From contig NZ_QLOE01000005.1 of the NCBI RefSeq assembly GCF_003264935.1, forward strand, positions 1 to 64,000: a DNA stretch of 64,000 nucleotides, given 5' to 3'. The notes beneath the pieces are model-generated. The model did not search any database, was not told the DNA's origin, and worked only from the letters and a program-made list of their open reading frames with translations. The translations under genes and the position numbers were made by a program. This stretch comes from Methanothermobacter tenebrarum. GTDB taxonomy: Archaea; Methanobacteriota; Methanobacteria; Methanobacteriales; DSM-23052. Below, piece after piece: positions 25,237-35,030 of this stretch. Position 1 is the stretch's first letter. Each line of letters opens with the position of its first letter.

Positions 25237-26261
25237 CCTTGATACTATCAGGAGAACACAAAACACTACCTCCAAGTGAAGTCAAGAGCCTACTAGAAGC
25301 AGAAAATACAAAATACAAGATAAAATATCACAGAGACAAACTAATGATCCTAGAAATCCAAACAGATAAAATCCCCAACCTATCTAGGCTAGCCTATACC
25401 CATGAAATATCCCAGGTCATATCTAAGACCACACCCAGAAAATTTGAGGAGAAAATAAGATCCATACCATGGGAAAAAATAATAGAGGACAACTTCGCAG
25501 TCAGAGCAAAGAAAATAGAAAAAACAACCACAGATTCGCCAATAATAGAAAAAAGGACAGGCACAATTATAAAAAAGAGCCACCCTCACTTACAAGTAAA
25601 CCTAGAAAGCCCAAAAACACTAATCCGCCTGATGATAGAAAAGGATAAAATATTTATCACAAAAAGACTTTATAAAATCGACAAGAAACACTTCAACGTT
25701 GCAAAGCCCCATAAAAGACCATTCTTTTATCCAGGGTCCATGAGTCCAAAACTTGCCAGATGCATGGTCAACCTTTCAGGTGTCCGAAAAGGGGAAAGAC
25801 TACTCGACCCCTTCTGTGGAACAGGGGGCATACTCATAGAAGCGGGCATAGTAGGTGCAAAGATTATAGGAGCTGATATAGACCCTAAAATGATTAAAGG
25901 GACTGAAAAAAACCTTAAATATTATGGTATAAGAGATTATGAGCTTATAATGGCCGATGCCAGAAGTCTTAAACTTGAAAAACCTGTGAAGGCCATTGTA
26001 ACTGACCCACCCTATGGGATATCCGCCTCCACCCGGGGAGAAAAACAAGAAAAACTTTATAAGGAATTCCTAAAAACAGCAAAATACAACCTACAAGAAG
26101 ATGGCAGAATATGCATAGCAACACCACATTACCTTCAACTAGAAAATATAACAGATGAATTCAAAATAAAAGAAAAACATGCTATAAGAATGCATAAAAG
26201 CCTTACTAGGCTAATATATACACTAGAAAAAGATTCTGGGGGTTCACATCATTGCAAGTGA
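25227..26261 (+). CDS. tRNA (guanine-N2)-methyltransferase with THUMP domain (Trm11/TrmG10-type)
   Basis: An N-terminal THUMP-containing region (about 1-165) is fused to a Rossmann methyltransferase: motif [17 protein letters not shown] (about 190-205), ADIDPKM and the amino-methyltransferase motif [11 protein letters not shown]. This is the pattern of archaeal enzymes that methylate G10 of tRNA to m2G or m22G. AGGTGA sits six bases before ATG 25227. It overlaps the reductase gene upstream by ten bases and the isopropylmalate-synthase-like gene downstream by ten bases. Confidence 0.9.
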   Translation: MEIALILSGEHKTLPPSEVKSLLEAENTKYKIKYHRDKLMILEIQTDKIPNLSRLAYTHEISQVISKTTPRKFEEKIRSIPWEKIIEDNFAVRAKKIEKTTTDSPIIEKRTGTIIKKSHPHLQVNLESPKTLIRLMIEKDKIFITKRLYKIDKKHFNVAKPHKRPFFYPGSMSPKLARCMVNLSGVRKGERLLDPFCGTGGILIEAGIVGAKIIGADIDPKMIKGTEKNLKYYGIRDYELIMADARSLKLEKPVKAIVTDPPYGISASTRGEKQEKLYKEFLKTAKYNLQEDGRICIATPHYLQLENITDEFKIKEKHAIRMHKSLTRLIYTLEKDSGGSHHCK

Positions 26262-27739
26262 AAATATTAGATACAACACTTAGAGACGGTGAACAGACAC
26301 CGGGAGTTTCATTAACACCAGAAGAGAAACTTAGAATAGCATTAAGATTAGACGATCTCGGTGTGGACATCATCGAAGCAGGATCAGCCATAACATCCGA
26401 AGGCGAAAGAGAAGCCCTTAAAAAGATTGTGAAAGAGGGATTAAACGCTGAAATATGTAGTTTTGCACGCGCCCTACAAGTAGATATTGACGAGGCACTA
26501 AAATGTGATGTTGACAGCATACACCTAGTAGTCCCAACCTCCGAACTACACATTAAAGATAAACTCCAAAAACCCCCAGGCGAGGTAAAAGAGAAGGCAA
26601 TAGACTCCATAGAATATGCTAAAGACCATGGATTAATTGTAGAATTTTCAGCCGAGGACGCCACGAGAAGTAACATGCAATTTCTAAAAGAAATACTAGA
26701 GGAGAGTATAAGTGCAGGGGCCGATAGAATCTGCGCATGCGACACTGTAGGAATCCTAACACCCGAAAGAGCCTACGAATTCTATGGCGAACTTTCAAAG
26801 CTCAAAGCACCGCTAAGCGTGCATTGCCACAACGACTTCGGACTCGCGGTCGCAAATTCACTTATGGGCCTAAGGGCTGGTGCAAGTGAAGTGCACGCAA
26901 CCATAAATGGTATAGGTGAAAGAGCAGGTAACGCAGCCCTCGAAGAAATCGTAGTAGCCCTTTATTCACTCTATGATGTTAAAACCAACATTAATACAAA
27001 AATGTTATATGAAACCTCCAAGATGGTGGCGAGACTCACAGGAGTATACATCCAACCCAACAAGGCCATTGTCGGTGAAAATGCATTCGCCCACGAATCA
27101 GGCATACACGTAGATGGTATCCTCAAAAAAGCTGAAACATATGAGCCCATAACACCCGAGCTTGTGGGTCGTAAGAGAAGATTTGTAATGGGCAAGCATA
27201 TCGGGAGCAGCGCATTGAAAGAAAAGTTAGAAGAATTCGATTTTAAAGTTGATGAAAAACAGTTCAAACAAATATTTGAGAGGGTTAAAAACCTGGGTGA
27301 CATGGGCAAGTGTGTAACAGATGTGGACCTCCAGGCAATAGCAGAAGATGTGCTAGGCATAGTTGAGGATAAAATGGTGAACCTTGAAGAGGTTACAGTA
27401 GTATCAGGCAATAAATTGACGCCAACAGCATCAGTAAAACTAAGAATAAATGAAAAAGAGATCCTAGAGGCTGGTGTGGGCGTGGGACCTGTTGACGCTG
27501 CCATAGTAGCCATAAAGAAGAGTTTAGAGGATTTCGCGGATATAAAATTGGAGGAATACCACGTAGATGCTATAACAGGAGGTACCGACGCCCTCATCGA
27601 CGTGATAATAAAGCTCAGATACAAGGACAAAATCATAAGTGCAAGAAGCACACAACCAGACATTATAATGGCCAGTGTAGAAGCATTTATAAGTGGAGTT
27701 AATCGACTACTAGCAAACGAAAAAAAGAAGAAAACATGA
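26252..27739 (+). CDS. cimA: alpha-isopropylmalate/citramalate synthase family enzyme (probable CimA)
   Basis: The HMGL-like catalytic barrel starts [22 protein letters not shown] (two parts) and contains the [13 protein letters not shown] metal/substrate motif and the GIGERAGN loop. A C-terminal LeuA-type regulatory domain (about 370-495) follows. The 495-residue full-length form excludes a truncated homocitrate synthase. The choice of citramalate synthase, which starts isoleucine synthesis from pyruvate, rests on similarity to the methanogen enzyme as I remember it; 2-isopropylmalate synthase is the alternative. The start is TTG 26252 or GTG 26258. The downstream Cgi121 gene overlaps by four bases. 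Confidence 0.8.
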   Translation: MQVKILDTTLRDGEQTPGVSLTPEEKLRIALRLDDLGVDIIEAGSAITSEGEREALKKIVKEGLNAEICSFARALQVDIDEALKCDVDSIHLVVPTSELHIKDKLQKPPGEVKEKAIDSIEYAKDHGLIVEFSAEDATRSNMQFLKEILEESISAGADRICACDTVGILTPERAYEFYGELSKLKAPLSVHCHNDFGLAVANSLMGLRAGASEVHATINGIGERAGNAALEEIVVALYSLYDVKTNINTKMLYETSKMVARLTGVYIQPNKAIVGENAFAHESGIHVDGILKKAETYEPITPELVGRKRRFVMGKHIGSSALKEKLEEFDFKVDEKQFKQIFERVKNLGDMGKCVTDVDLQAIAEDVLGIVEDKMVNLEEVTVVSGNKLTPTASVKLRINEKEILEAGVGVGPVDAAIVAIKKSLEDFADIKLEEYHVDAITGGTDALIDVIIKLRYKDKIISARSTQPDIIMASVEAFISGVNRLLANEKKKKT

Positions 27740-28203
27740 AAATAAAAATTCTAGGATTTAAAGGCGAAATAAAGGATATAAATGAAACGCTAAATATCCT
27801 GGAAGGTGATGGTATAGTACAATTAATGGATGCCAGGGCAGTGGCTGGTAAAGAGCACGTGTTACATGCCACAACACATGCAATCAAGGCGTTCGAGAGG
27901 GGAGAGAACATAGCAAATGACTTAGGCTTGGAAATATGCTTAAGGACAGCGGCCACAAGACAAATAAGCAAAGCCCTCAAGATGGTGGGCCTCAAGGAGG
28001 GGCCAATGGAGATATGCGCAGTCCTCATAGACTCTGATAAATTAGATACATTATCAAGGATGTTCAAAAGAGACGACAGCGTCCTCAGACCAGACGAAAG
28101 CTACCTTAAAAAACTTTATAATCTTACAGAGAATGAAATAGAACTTGTAGGTGTTACAGGTGCTCTTATGGAGCGCACAACCCTCCTCATCCTCGAATCA
28201 TAG
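27736..28203 (+). CDS. cgi121: KEOPS complex subunit Cgi121
   Basis: The 155-residue protein has the Cgi121 signature [17 protein letters not shown] near the centre and [13 protein letters not shown] before it, ending in [23 protein letters not shown] makes N6-threonylcarbamoyladenosine at position 37 of ANN-decoding tRNAs; Cgi121 binds the CCA end of tRNA and the Bud32 kinase. The other KEOPS genes are not in this window. It overlaps the synthase gene upstream by four bases and converges on the PLP-enzyme gene with a 17-base overlap. Confidence 0.9.
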   Translation: MKIKILGFKGEIKDINETLNILEGDGIVQLMDARAVAGKEHVLHATTHAIKAFERGENIANDLGLEICLRTAATRQISKALKMVGLKEGPMEICAVLIDSDKLDTLSRMFKRDDSVLRPDESYLKKLYNLTENEIELVGVTGALMERTTLLILES

Positions 28204-29152
28204 ACTCTATACAGCCTATCAGATCATCAAGATTATCCTTTGTGATGGATTCAACCTCTAAATTTTTTATTTCCACTGCCAGGGCCTTCTTCTTCAAACG
28301 ATCATAATTGGGGCAGACAGTTAGAATATTCCCACCATCCACTTTTATAATTTTACGGAGTCTTCTAGCATCCCCAACAGGATCCTCTGTGGGTATTATT
28401 ATGTTCACCCCCCTTCTTTTTGGATGATATACCCTTTCTAGCCTACTTTTAAGGTATTCTGTGGCTTCAAGGAGTTTTTTAAGTGTTTGAGGTGCCTTTT
28501 TAAGTTCCTCGTTTATTGCTGCTGGTAGATAAGGGTCAACTTTCAAAATCCTCAAAATTACACTATCCTTGAATATTCCCCGGTTAGAGGTTGCTATGAA
28601 GCCTCCACCACCAGCATTAACTATCTTAGGAGATCCTGTTGATGCTATTATAACATCATTATATTCACTATTACATAAACGGCCGAGGGGGTCACCTATG
28701 CTTCCTGAAGCGTCTTCGACGAGAACCACACCATTCTCAGAGCAGATATCATAAATTTCTTTCACCGGCTGTTCAGCCGTATAACCGGCAAAACTTGTTA
28801 AAAAGAGTGCTGAAGGCCTATTTTCCCTGATTGTGTCTTCGAGTTCTCCTGGTTCTATTATGCCAAGTCTAGTTTTTAATGTTATCGTTTTTTTACCGAG
28901 GAACTTGGGGATTTGTTTGAAGCCTCTCCAACCACCTTCATCTGGTATGAGGAAGGGTGATGGTAGATTGCTCATAACGGCTAATAAGGCGGCGTTCCCA
29001 CTGTTCACTATTTTAACAATATTATGGCCGGTCAGTTCAGATATTCTATTTTCAACTTCTTTTAGGATCTTGTCTGCTTTGGATGGTTCCATCGCGACTC
29101 TGCATAGAGCTCTTCTCGCAGCCTTTGATGTTCTTCTAAATTTAAGGTCCAA
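28187..29152 (-). CDS. PLP-dependent fold-type I enzyme (DegT/SelA-like)
   Basis: The 321-residue protein reads as an aminotransferase fold. The cofactor pocket starts with VNSGNAALLAVMSNL, the aspartate that pairs with the pyridine nitrogen is in VVLVEDASGSIGDP, and the Schiff-base lysine is most likely in ASTGSPKIVNAGGGGF. Its C-terminal domain is shorter than in DegT sugar aminotransferases. The substrate is unknown. TTG 29152 has GGAGGT about ten bases upstream and overlaps the Nre gene by 11 bases, so the two are coupled. A role in repair is not implied by this alone. Confidence 0.7.
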   Translation of the reverse strand: MDLKFRRTSKAARRALCRVAMEPSKADKILKEVENRISELTGHNIVKIVNSGNAALLAVMSNLPSPFLIPDEGGWRGFKQIPKFLGKKTITLKTRLGIIEPGELEDTIRENRPSALFLTSFAGYTAEQPVKEIYDICSENGVVLVEDASGSIGDPLGRLCNSEYNDVIIASTGSPKIVNAGGGGFIATSNRGIFKDSVILRILKVDPYLPAAINEELKKAPQTLKKLLEATEYLKSRLERVYHPKRRGVNIIIPTEDPVGDARRLRKIIKVDGGNILTVCPNYDRLKKKALAVEIKNLEVESITKDNLDDLIGCIESMIRG

Positions 29153-30329
29153 TAGTCTTTATACCTCCTTTTGTGAATTCGTCGAGGCTTGCCTGCCTAT
29201 CAGCTTCCTTGAGGAGGCGGCTTTCCCTTATATACTCGCCGAGTTCGAATTTTAAACGCCCCCCAACGTACTTTAACACGCCCTTAAGGGTGTTAAATTC
29301 CATGGGGGCCTGTTTCATGGCGTTTTTCACGTTCTCGCGTACGTTGAACACTCCCAGTGGGATGTAACCTTTGTATGCTTCCCTTAATACTATTGCACCA
29401 GCCTGTTTTTCTTCACGGTCAAGGGCGTCAAGCACAGCCATCTTCGAACTGTAATAACAGCCCCCAACCCTAGAATATTCCCTTTTCGAATCTCCAATTT
29501 CATGATCAGAGAATATAAGCTTTTCCGATCCTAGGACGCCTAAGAAAACTTCTATCCACTCATACCGCCATCTTGTAGGTGTTAATATTATAATATACTT
29601 GTTTTTAAAACTTTCAAACTCATGCACTCGGTAGGAATCGATAATATCATAAGTTTGGATCCTCCTGAGGAGTCTGTCTGCTAGTATGCTGTCACAGGCT
29701 GTTATGGACCAACGGGTGGGTACGAGCTTGCGCCTACTTTCAACACCGAGAGCCCCCACTGACAGGCTCTTCTGGATGGAAGAGAATGGTACCCCCGTCC
29801 TATATAGCTCATAGATTGCATCAGCTGCTCTAAGGTCGGTATCATAATAGGCACTTTCAAGATGCCGATCCCATCTCACATTATCGGCTTCGAAGTATTC
29901 TAGTGGGGCGCTAGGCCCATGTGGTGGATTTTCATCACCGAAAAATTGTATTCCCCGCGGTTTATGTGAGAATAGCACTTCACTATCAACAGGGGATTTG
30001 GCAAGTGTTATCTCTTGAAGTTTTTCCACCAATCTGTCATCAAAGTCTTTAACATGGACTCTCTGCTTCCCCCTTACGAGGTTGAGGCGATATCCTATGA
30101 TATCCTGGAGAGTTTTACCCTTTGGTATCCATTCCTCTGGCAGATCCATGAGATGAACATCACCCCCATGGGATGTTACAAGGGGTCCTGCATAGACCTT
30201 TGGATAATTATAACTTCCAATAAAAACTGATGGGGGTGTGGATCCTTCCATTTCCTTCTCAAAATTTGATGATCTCAGTTTAATGTTCTTTGTAAGCTTT
30301 TCAAGGTATAGATACTTTGATTTTATCAT
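29142..30329 (-). CDS. Nre family DNA repair protein
   Basis: This 395-residue protein matches the archaeal Nre (NreA/NreB) family: PSVFIGSYNYPKVYAGPL at the start, GYRLNLVRGKQRV, and RRKLVPTRWSITACDS in the core. Family members act with PCNA in the repair of alkylation or crosslink damage. A C-terminal QASLDEF matches the QxxLxxF part of a PCNA-interacting peptide. It is divergent from the GAF-domain gene and ends in an 11-base overlap with the PLP-enzyme gene. Confidence 0.85.
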   Translation of the reverse strand: MIKSKYLYLEKLTKNIKLRSSNFEKEMEGSTPPSVFIGSYNYPKVYAGPLVTSHGGDVHLMDLPEEWIPKGKTLQDIIGYRLNLVRGKQRVHVKDFDDRLVEKLQEITLAKSPVDSEVLFSHKPRGIQFFGDENPPHGPSAPLEYFEADNVRWDRHLESAYYDTDLRAADAIYELYRTGVPFSSIQKSLSVGALGVESRRKLVPTRWSITACDSILADRLLRRIQTYDIIDSYRVHEFESFKNKYIIILTPTRWRYEWIEVFLGVLGSEKLIFSDHEIGDSKREYSRVGGCYYSSKMAVLDALDREEKQAGAIVLREAYKGYIPLGVFNVRENVKNAMKQAPMEFNTLKGVLKYVGGRLKFELGEYIRESRLLKEADRQASLDEFTKGGIKTIGP

Positions 30330-30335
30330 TAGAAA

Positions 30336-30345
30336 AATTTTATAG
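30336..30345 (+). promoter_or_regulatory. TATA box for the GAF-domain gene, probably leaderless
   Basis: AATTTTATAG lies about 30 bases upstream of ATG 30372, and no Shine-Dalgarno is present before that ATG. Transcription probably starts at or next to the start codon. Confidence 0.5.
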
Positions 30346-30371
30346 AAACTTTATCCTAATATAATCATCGT

Positions 30372-30809
30372 ATGAAATCCACTAAAGAGGTTATAATAGG
30401 AAGGTTGCGGAAGAAACTTAAAGATGCTTTATCCATCGATGAAATAATAGAATTACTTTCAAATATACCATACTTTGACTGGGTTGGAATATACATTCTA
30501 GAGGGTGAGGAACTCATATTAGGCCCATATAGGGGTCCTGCCACGCCACATATCAGGATACCATTAAATAGGGGAGTGTGTGGGAGAGTTGCGAGGACTG
30601 GTAGGGCATCTATCATTGATGATGTCCTATCAGATGATGATTATCTTCAGTGTAATGAGAGTGTTAAATCTGAGATAGCTGTCCCTATAAAAAAGGATGA
30701 TAGGATCCTTGGAGTTCTTGATGTTGACAGTAACAGGCCAGCTGCCTTTGACGAACTTGACAAGAGCCTACTTGAGGAGGTTGCATCAATAGTCTCAAGG
30801 CTCCTCTAA
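30372..30809 (+). CDS. GAF-domain protein, free methionine-R-sulfoxide reductase-like
   Basis: The 145-residue single GAF domain aligns with fRMsr enzymes. It has the WVGIYILEGEELILGPYRG core, NRGVCGRVARTG with one conserved cysteine, and YLQCNESVKSEIAVPI with the second. These two cysteines match positions that form the catalytic pair in the E. coli enzyme; a third resolving cysteine found there is not obvious. It would reduce free methionine-R-sulfoxide in the cytoplasm. The gene is shorter at the N terminus than bacterial forms and appears to be expressed as a leaderless mRNA. Confidence 0.75.
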   Translation: MKSTKEVIIGRLRKKLKDALSIDEIIELLSNIPYFDWVGIYILEGEELILGPYRGPATPHIRIPLNRGVCGRVARTGRASIIDDVLSDDDYLQCNESVKSEIAVPIKKDDRILGVLDVDSNRPAAFDELDKSLLEEVASIVSRLL

Positions 30810-30820
30810 ACATTGAGGTT

Positions 30821-31189
30821 TTAACCTTTGAGTACTATTATGTCTGGGCGTGAAGTTATACTCCCAAGTTCTCTTTTGCATCTTCCACAGAATCTTCTGG
30901 CGGTTATGCCAACGACCATATAGGTTCCTGGGAAGTTTCTCGCATATATCATGTCCACCTTAAGGCCCAACTTTCCTAGGATATCCTTTAAGGTTCTTGT
31001 TATTTTTTTGTGGAAGACTTCTGCTTCTTCTGTTTCAAGGCCTCTGAGGTCTGCGAGCAATCCTCTGCAGCCGCATGCCATGTTAAATATTTTAACCTCG
31101 GGGACAAATATTGTCCTCCCACTCAGATCCTGGAGTGTGTCCTCTATCCTATCTCGTGCATAGGACAACTCTTTCAAGGTTTTGTTCAT
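30821..31189 (-). CDS. conserved hypothetical protein with cysteine pairs
   Basis: I do not recognise the family with certainty; it may be a Methanobacteriales-specific DUF. The 122 residues include a CGC motif near residue 40 (MACGCRGLL) and CGRCKREL near residue 101, which could bind zinc or an Fe-S cluster. The N-terminal third is helical and charged. It follows the U32 peptidase-like gene directly, with a one-base overlap, so the two are likely in one operon and perhaps act together in tRNA or cofactor modification. Confidence 0.65.
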   Translation of the reverse strand: MNKTLKELSYARDRIEDTLQDLSGRTIFVPEVKIFNMACGCRGLLADLRGLETEEAEVFHKKITRTLKDILGKLGLKVDMIYARNFPGTYMVVGITARRFCGRCKRELGSITSRPDIIVLKG

Positions 31190-32184
31190 TATAAATCCCT
31201 TCTCCTAAGGATTAATTCCTTGGCGAGGTTTTCACAGAAATTACATTTATGGCATGATTTCTTGCAAGTTTTCCATTGTTTTATGGCGCCCTCGAGTTTC
31301 TCGTTCGGTATGTAGAAGTGGTCTCTTAACTCGTTTGGGCAATCCAACAATTCTAGGAGGTTGCCCTTGTGATGTCCTTTGGTGTAACTTTTCATGGTGT
31401 CTATTATCCATTGTGTGGTGTTTGCCCGGCCGGAAATTTTTATCATGTCAATGCCTATCTTCTCATATTCAGGGATATCCTCTGGTCTTATCCACGGGGA
31501 TCTTATTATGAGGGTGGGTTCTCTAACCCGTAGTGAAATACACTTTTCGAAATAATAGTCTCCCATGATGGCTATTTGGGGTGAAGCAGTAATATGTGAG
31601 AATAAGTTAAAGTGTGAGTAACGGAACGGGCACTTGTAGAGGCATGCTTCATTGGCTATGACTTTGAGTTTACAATCTGTAGCTTCTCTTATAGCCTCCA
31701 ATAAGTTGAAGTGTCTGTTTATGTTCGTGTCAACTGTTATCTCATCCGCTCCTAAATCTTCGAAGAATTTGGCCCTTTGGGGTGAATCCACATGGGCTAT
31801 GCATGATACCCCAACTTTCAGACCCTGTAGTTCCTTTGATATCATCTCCACCAAGTAAGGGTCTGAGACTATGACCATGTCCACGTTTAGGGTCTCTAAT
31901 TCTTCTAGGTACTTTCTGAATATGTTAGAACCATTGGAGGTTAGGTGTTGCCCTGACAAGCATGAAGAGTTTAATATGAGTTTGAATTTGATGTTGTGTC
32001 GGTGTGCATAGGATGCTTGTCTTCCAATATCCTCTAGTAGGGGTGAATGTAGTGTTGCCCGGCCGCTGCCCATGTACTCGGATGGGCCTGCCATGTAAAC
32101 TTCGTCTATGCTCCCTTTCAATTCTTTTATGATCTGTTTGAGGGATTCTGCGTCTCCTGGCAGTGGGGTGCTAAACTTCATCAT
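31189..32184 (-). CDS. U32 family peptidase-like protein
   Basis: This 331-residue TIM-barrel-type protein has the U32 pattern: LNSSCLSGQHL, EITVDTNINRHFNLLEAI (in two parts) and a cysteine set in NEACLYKCPFRYSHFN followed by YYFEKC, likely Fe-S ligands. The C terminus adds CKKSCHKCNFC. Members once called collagenases are now known as Fe-S enzymes in RNA or ubiquinone hydroxylation in bacteria; the methanogen substrate is unknown. It precedes the small cysteine protein on the minus strand. Confidence 0.8.
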   Translation of the reverse strand: MMKFSTPLPGDAESLKQIIKELKGSIDEVYMAGPSEYMGSGRATLHSPLLEDIGRQASYAHRHNIKFKLILNSSCLSGQHLTSNGSNIFRKYLEELETLNVDMVIVSDPYLVEMISKELQGLKVGVSCIAHVDSPQRAKFFEDLGADEITVDTNINRHFNLLEAIREATDCKLKVIANEACLYKCPFRYSHFNLFSHITASPQIAIMGDYYFEKCISLRVREPTLIIRSPWIRPEDIPEYEKIGIDMIKISGRANTTQWIIDTMKSYTKGHHKGNLLELLDCPNELRDHFYIPNEKLEGAIKQWKTCKKSCHKCNFCENLAKELILRRRDL

Positions 32185-32247
32185 TGATTATCATATGCTA
32201 CTATCACAAATATAATAATTATGATAATAAAAAGATGAGAGTTATTA

Positions 32248-33174
32248 TTATGCAAATTCTATGGTGCTTGGAGGCTTATCACTCACTGAAAGGGCTACAT
32301 GTGTCACCTCGGGTATTTCAGAGGTTATGCGTTTAGATATCCTCCTTATTAGGTCCCATGGTAATTCTGGTACCCTTGCTGTCATGGCGTCTATTGATTC
32401 CACCATCCTTAAAACTACAAGATAGCCAAAGTCTCTCATATCACCTTTCACGCCTGTGGCCATTGTATCAGTGAGTACCGCGAAGTATTGCCAGAGCCTC
32501 TCATCTAATCCCGCGCCTATTACCTCCTCCTCCACTATAGCATTAGCCTTTCTACATATCCTAATCTTTTCAGGGGTTATCTCACCTATTATCCTAACTG
32601 CAAGGCCCGGGCCGGGGAATGGTTGCCTCTTGATTATCTTATCAGGCAGGCCAAGTTCTCTGGCGAGAATACGGACTTCATCCTTGTAGAGTTCCCTTAA
32701 GGGTTCAACTATCTTCAGGACCAGGCCATGTGGTAGGGTCACGTTATGGTGTGATTTGATCTTCCCCTCACTTTCAATCCAATCAGGGGCTATCGTCCCC
32801 TGGACAAGGTACTCCGCGCCTATTTCCTCCGCAACCTCTTCAAAGACTTCTATGAACACTCTCCCGATTATCCTGCGCTTTTCTTCGGGGTCGGTAACTC
32901 CTCTGAGCTCTTCTAAGAATCTTTCTGATGCGTCGATGAAACGTAGGTTAAGGCGGCTGCTAAAGGTCTCTTTAACATAATCTACTTCACCCTCTCTCAG
33001 GAGGCCATGATCCACAAATACTGCTACTAGCCTATCCCCTATAGCTTTACTGGCGAGTACTGACGCGACTGAACTGTCAACACCCCCAGAGAGTGCTATT
33101 ATAGCCTTACCGTCACCTACACGCTCTCTTATATCCTCCACTGCCCTTTTTATGAAATCTGATGGTTCGAACAT
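32248..33174 (-). CDS. guaAb: GMP synthase subunit B (PP-ATPase)
   Basis: Archaeal GMP synthetase is split, and this 308-residue chain is the ATP-pyrophosphatase part that adenylates XMP. The P-loop-like [17 protein letters not shown] lies near residues 25-40, [12 protein letters not shown] follows, and the C-terminal dimerisation domain includes [14 protein letters not shown] and the terminal PSTIEFA. ATG 33174 is chosen: it overlaps the stop of guaAa as TAATG and gives the normal length, while the longer frame from 33192 lies inside guaAa. Confidence 0.96.
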   Translation of the reverse strand: MFEPSDFIKRAVEDIRERVGDGKAIIALSGGVDSSVASVLASKAIGDRLVAVFVDHGLLREGEVDYVKETFSSRLNLRFIDASERFLEELRGVTDPEEKRRIIGRVFIEVFEEVAEEIGAEYLVQGTIAPDWIESEGKIKSHHNVTLPHGLVLKIVEPLRELYKDEVRILARELGLPDKIIKRQPFPGPGLAVRIIGEITPEKIRICRKANAIVEEEVIGAGLDERLWQYFAVLTDTMATGVKGDMRDFGYLVVLRMVESIDAMTARVPELPWDLIRRISKRITSEIPEVTHVALSVSDKPPSTIEFA

Positions 33175-33734
33175 TATTCCACGCCCTCGCATACTTTATA
33201 AAAGTTTTCGAATATCCTAGGACCCTCTGGTGTGTGATAGACTTCAGGATGAAACTGCACACCATAAAGTGGCCTTTTAACATGTTTCATGGCTTCTATC
33301 TCACATATACTTGACCTTGCAAGGACCTTAAAGTCCTCTGGTAAAACCTTCACCTCGTCCTTGTGAGAAGCCCATACACTCATATAGGGTCCGAGGCCCT
33401 TGAATATGTCATCCTCGTCTAGTATTTCTATTTCTATCTGGGCATACTCCTCGGCTTCCGCACTACCAACACTACCATTGAATGCCAAGGCCATGAGTTG
33501 ATGTCCGAGGCATATGCCGAGTATGGGCACCCTGATCTTCATTATATACTCTATGGAATTGCCAGCCTCCTCTAATGAAGGTCCCCCACCTATTATAATC
33601 CCTGTGGGTTCATGCTCTAGGAGGACGTCAACTGGGATATTATTAGGTATCATCTTCGCGGGTATATTAAGGTATCGTAGCGTCCTATAGATCCTATGAT
33701 TATATTGTCCATGGTTATTCACAATGAATATCAT
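33174..33734 (-). CDS. guaAa: GMP synthase glutamine amidotransferase subunit A
   Basis: This class I glutamine amidotransferase supplies ammonia to GuaAb. The nucleophile elbow is GICLGHQLM, and the catalytic His-Glu pair is in [11 protein letters not shown] near the C terminus. Its length of 186 residues from ATG 33734 is typical. GGGAG lies seven bases upstream; GTG 33740 is a possible alternative. The small membrane-protein gene is divergent on the other side. Confidence 0.96.
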   Translation of the reverse strand: MIFIVNNHGQYNHRIYRTLRYLNIPAKMIPNNIPVDVLLEHEPTGIIIGGGPSLEEAGNSIEYIMKIRVPILGICLGHQLMALAFNGSVGSAEAEEYAQIEIEILDEDDIFKGLGPYMSVWASHKDEVKVLPEDFKVLARSSICEIEAMKHVKRPLYGVQFHPEVYHTPEGPRIFENFYKVCEGVE

Positions 33735-33794
33735 ACTCACACTCCCATTGGAGGGGGAAACTATTAAATTATATGAATTCCCACATAAGTTATT

Positions 33795-33938
33795 ATGAGA
33801 CTGCGAGATATTATATATTTGATAGTAGCAGTAATACTTGCAATTATAGCATTCTATGTCCTCATATGGTTGCTGCCAGTTATAGTGATCCTCATAATAG
33901 CATATATTATCTACATCTTCCTCAAGTCAGGAGACTAG
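33795..33938 (+). CDS. small hydrophobic membrane protein, 47 residues
   Basis: An ATG at 33795 opens a 47-codon frame ending at TAG 33936-33938. The product begins MRLRDIIYL, is almost wholly hydrophobic (two membrane-spanning segments around a central LLP), and ends IFLKSGD. Basic residues at the N terminus and Lys near the C terminus fit a small integral membrane protein. It lies between the divergent guaA promoter and the THUMP methyltransferase gene, which begins nine bases later. Codon use is normal for the window. No function is known. Confidence 0.6.
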   Translation: MRLRDIIYLIVAVILAIIAFYVLIWLLPVIVILIIAYIIYIFLKSGD

Positions 33939-33947
33939 AAAAAGAAT

Positions 33948-35030
33948 ATGGAAGTATACGCCACGACACACAAGGGATTAGAAAGGATAACAGCAGAGGA
34001 AATCCAAGAACTCGGGGGTAAAATAGAAAAATATGGCAATGGTAGAGTCTATTTTAAGTGCGATGAAAGGTTAATCAAAAAGTTAAATTACCATGCACGC
34101 ACTTGTGAAAGAATCATAGTACTACTCAAATCCGCGAAGATCACACAACTTGAAGATATCTACAAGGAAGTTAAAGACATTGATTTCTCATTTATAAGGC
34201 CAAGTGAAAGTTTCGCTGTAAGATCGAAGAGGGTGGGCGTCCACGATTTCAATTCTATGGACATTGCAAGGGTAGCTGGTGACGCTATCATAAAAAGCTA
34301 CCAATCTTCCAGGAAAAAACGCCTCAAAGTAAACCTAGACTCCCCTGATAATATAATTAGGGTTGAACTAATCCACGACCTTCTACTAGTAGGCGTTGAC
34401 ACCACTGGGGACAAGGGCCTTCATAGGAGGGGCTACCGGGTATACCAACACCCAGCACCACTCAACCCGACAATAGCAGCCGCACTCCTCAGAATCTCCA
34501 ATTGGAGGCCGGAGAAGATACTAGTAGATCCCATGTGCGGCAGTGGGACGATACTAGTCGAAGCAGCCCTCATGGGAAGCAACATCCCCCCAGGCCGCAT
34601 CAGGGAGGGTGGAAAACTCACATTCAACCATAAACTTAAAATTATAGGCATTGAAAAGTTCAGAAAACACGTTAAAGGCTGCCAGGAGACACTATCAAGA
34701 CTTGGAATAGATTTCATCAAAGTCATACAAGGTGACGCAGAACACCTAGACAAGTATGTCCAAGAGGCTGATCTTATCGTTACAAATCCACCATATGGTA
34801 TCAGAGTCGGGAGAAAATCTATTATTAAAAAACTCTACCATAACCTCCTCAGAACCGCGAAGAACATACTCACAGAAAATGGGAGTATAACACTCCTAAC
34901 ACCGCAAGAAAAAATCCTAAAAAGTACAGCTACAAAACTAGATTACAAATGGACTGAAACCCCAATAGTCTATGGTAACCTTCCAGTGAAAATATTCAAA
35001 TTAACCCAGGAGGGGAGGACTTGGCCATAA
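33948..35030 (+). CDS. tRNA (guanine6-N2)-methyltransferase, Trm14-type (THUMP domain)
   Basis: The protein starts with the THUMP region ([18 protein letters not shown], then [11 protein letters not shown]) and ends in a Rossmann methyltransferase with motif [17 protein letters not shown] near residue 193 and the catalytic [33 protein letters not shown] (in parts) is typical of the Trm14/RlmL group. Archaeal members methylate N2 of G6 in tRNA. It overlaps the response-regulator gene by ten bases. An rRNA substrate is the alternative. Confidence 0.85.
   Translation: MEVYATTHKGLERITAEEIQELGGKIEKYGNGRVYFKCDERLIKKLNYHARTCERIIVLLKSAKITQLEDIYKEVKDIDFSFIRPSESFAVRSKRVGVHDFNSMDIARVAGDAIIKSYQSSRKKRLKVNLDSPDNIIRVELIHDLLLVGVDTTGDKGLHRRGYRVYQHPAPLNPTIAAALLRISNWRPEKILVDPMCGSGTILVEAALMGSNIPPGRIREGGKLTFNHKLKIIGIEKFRKHVKGCQETLSRLGIDFIKVIQGDAEHLDKYVQEADLIVTNPPYGIRVGRKSIIKKLYHNLLRTAKNILTENGSITLLTPQEKILKSTATKLDYKWTETPIVYGNLPVKIFKLTQEGRTWP

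Noticed and set aside
26971-27663. 230-codon minus-strand frame inside the citramalate-synthase-like gene
   Set aside because: Antisense shadow of the LeuA-type domain, with low-complexity Ser-rich translation.
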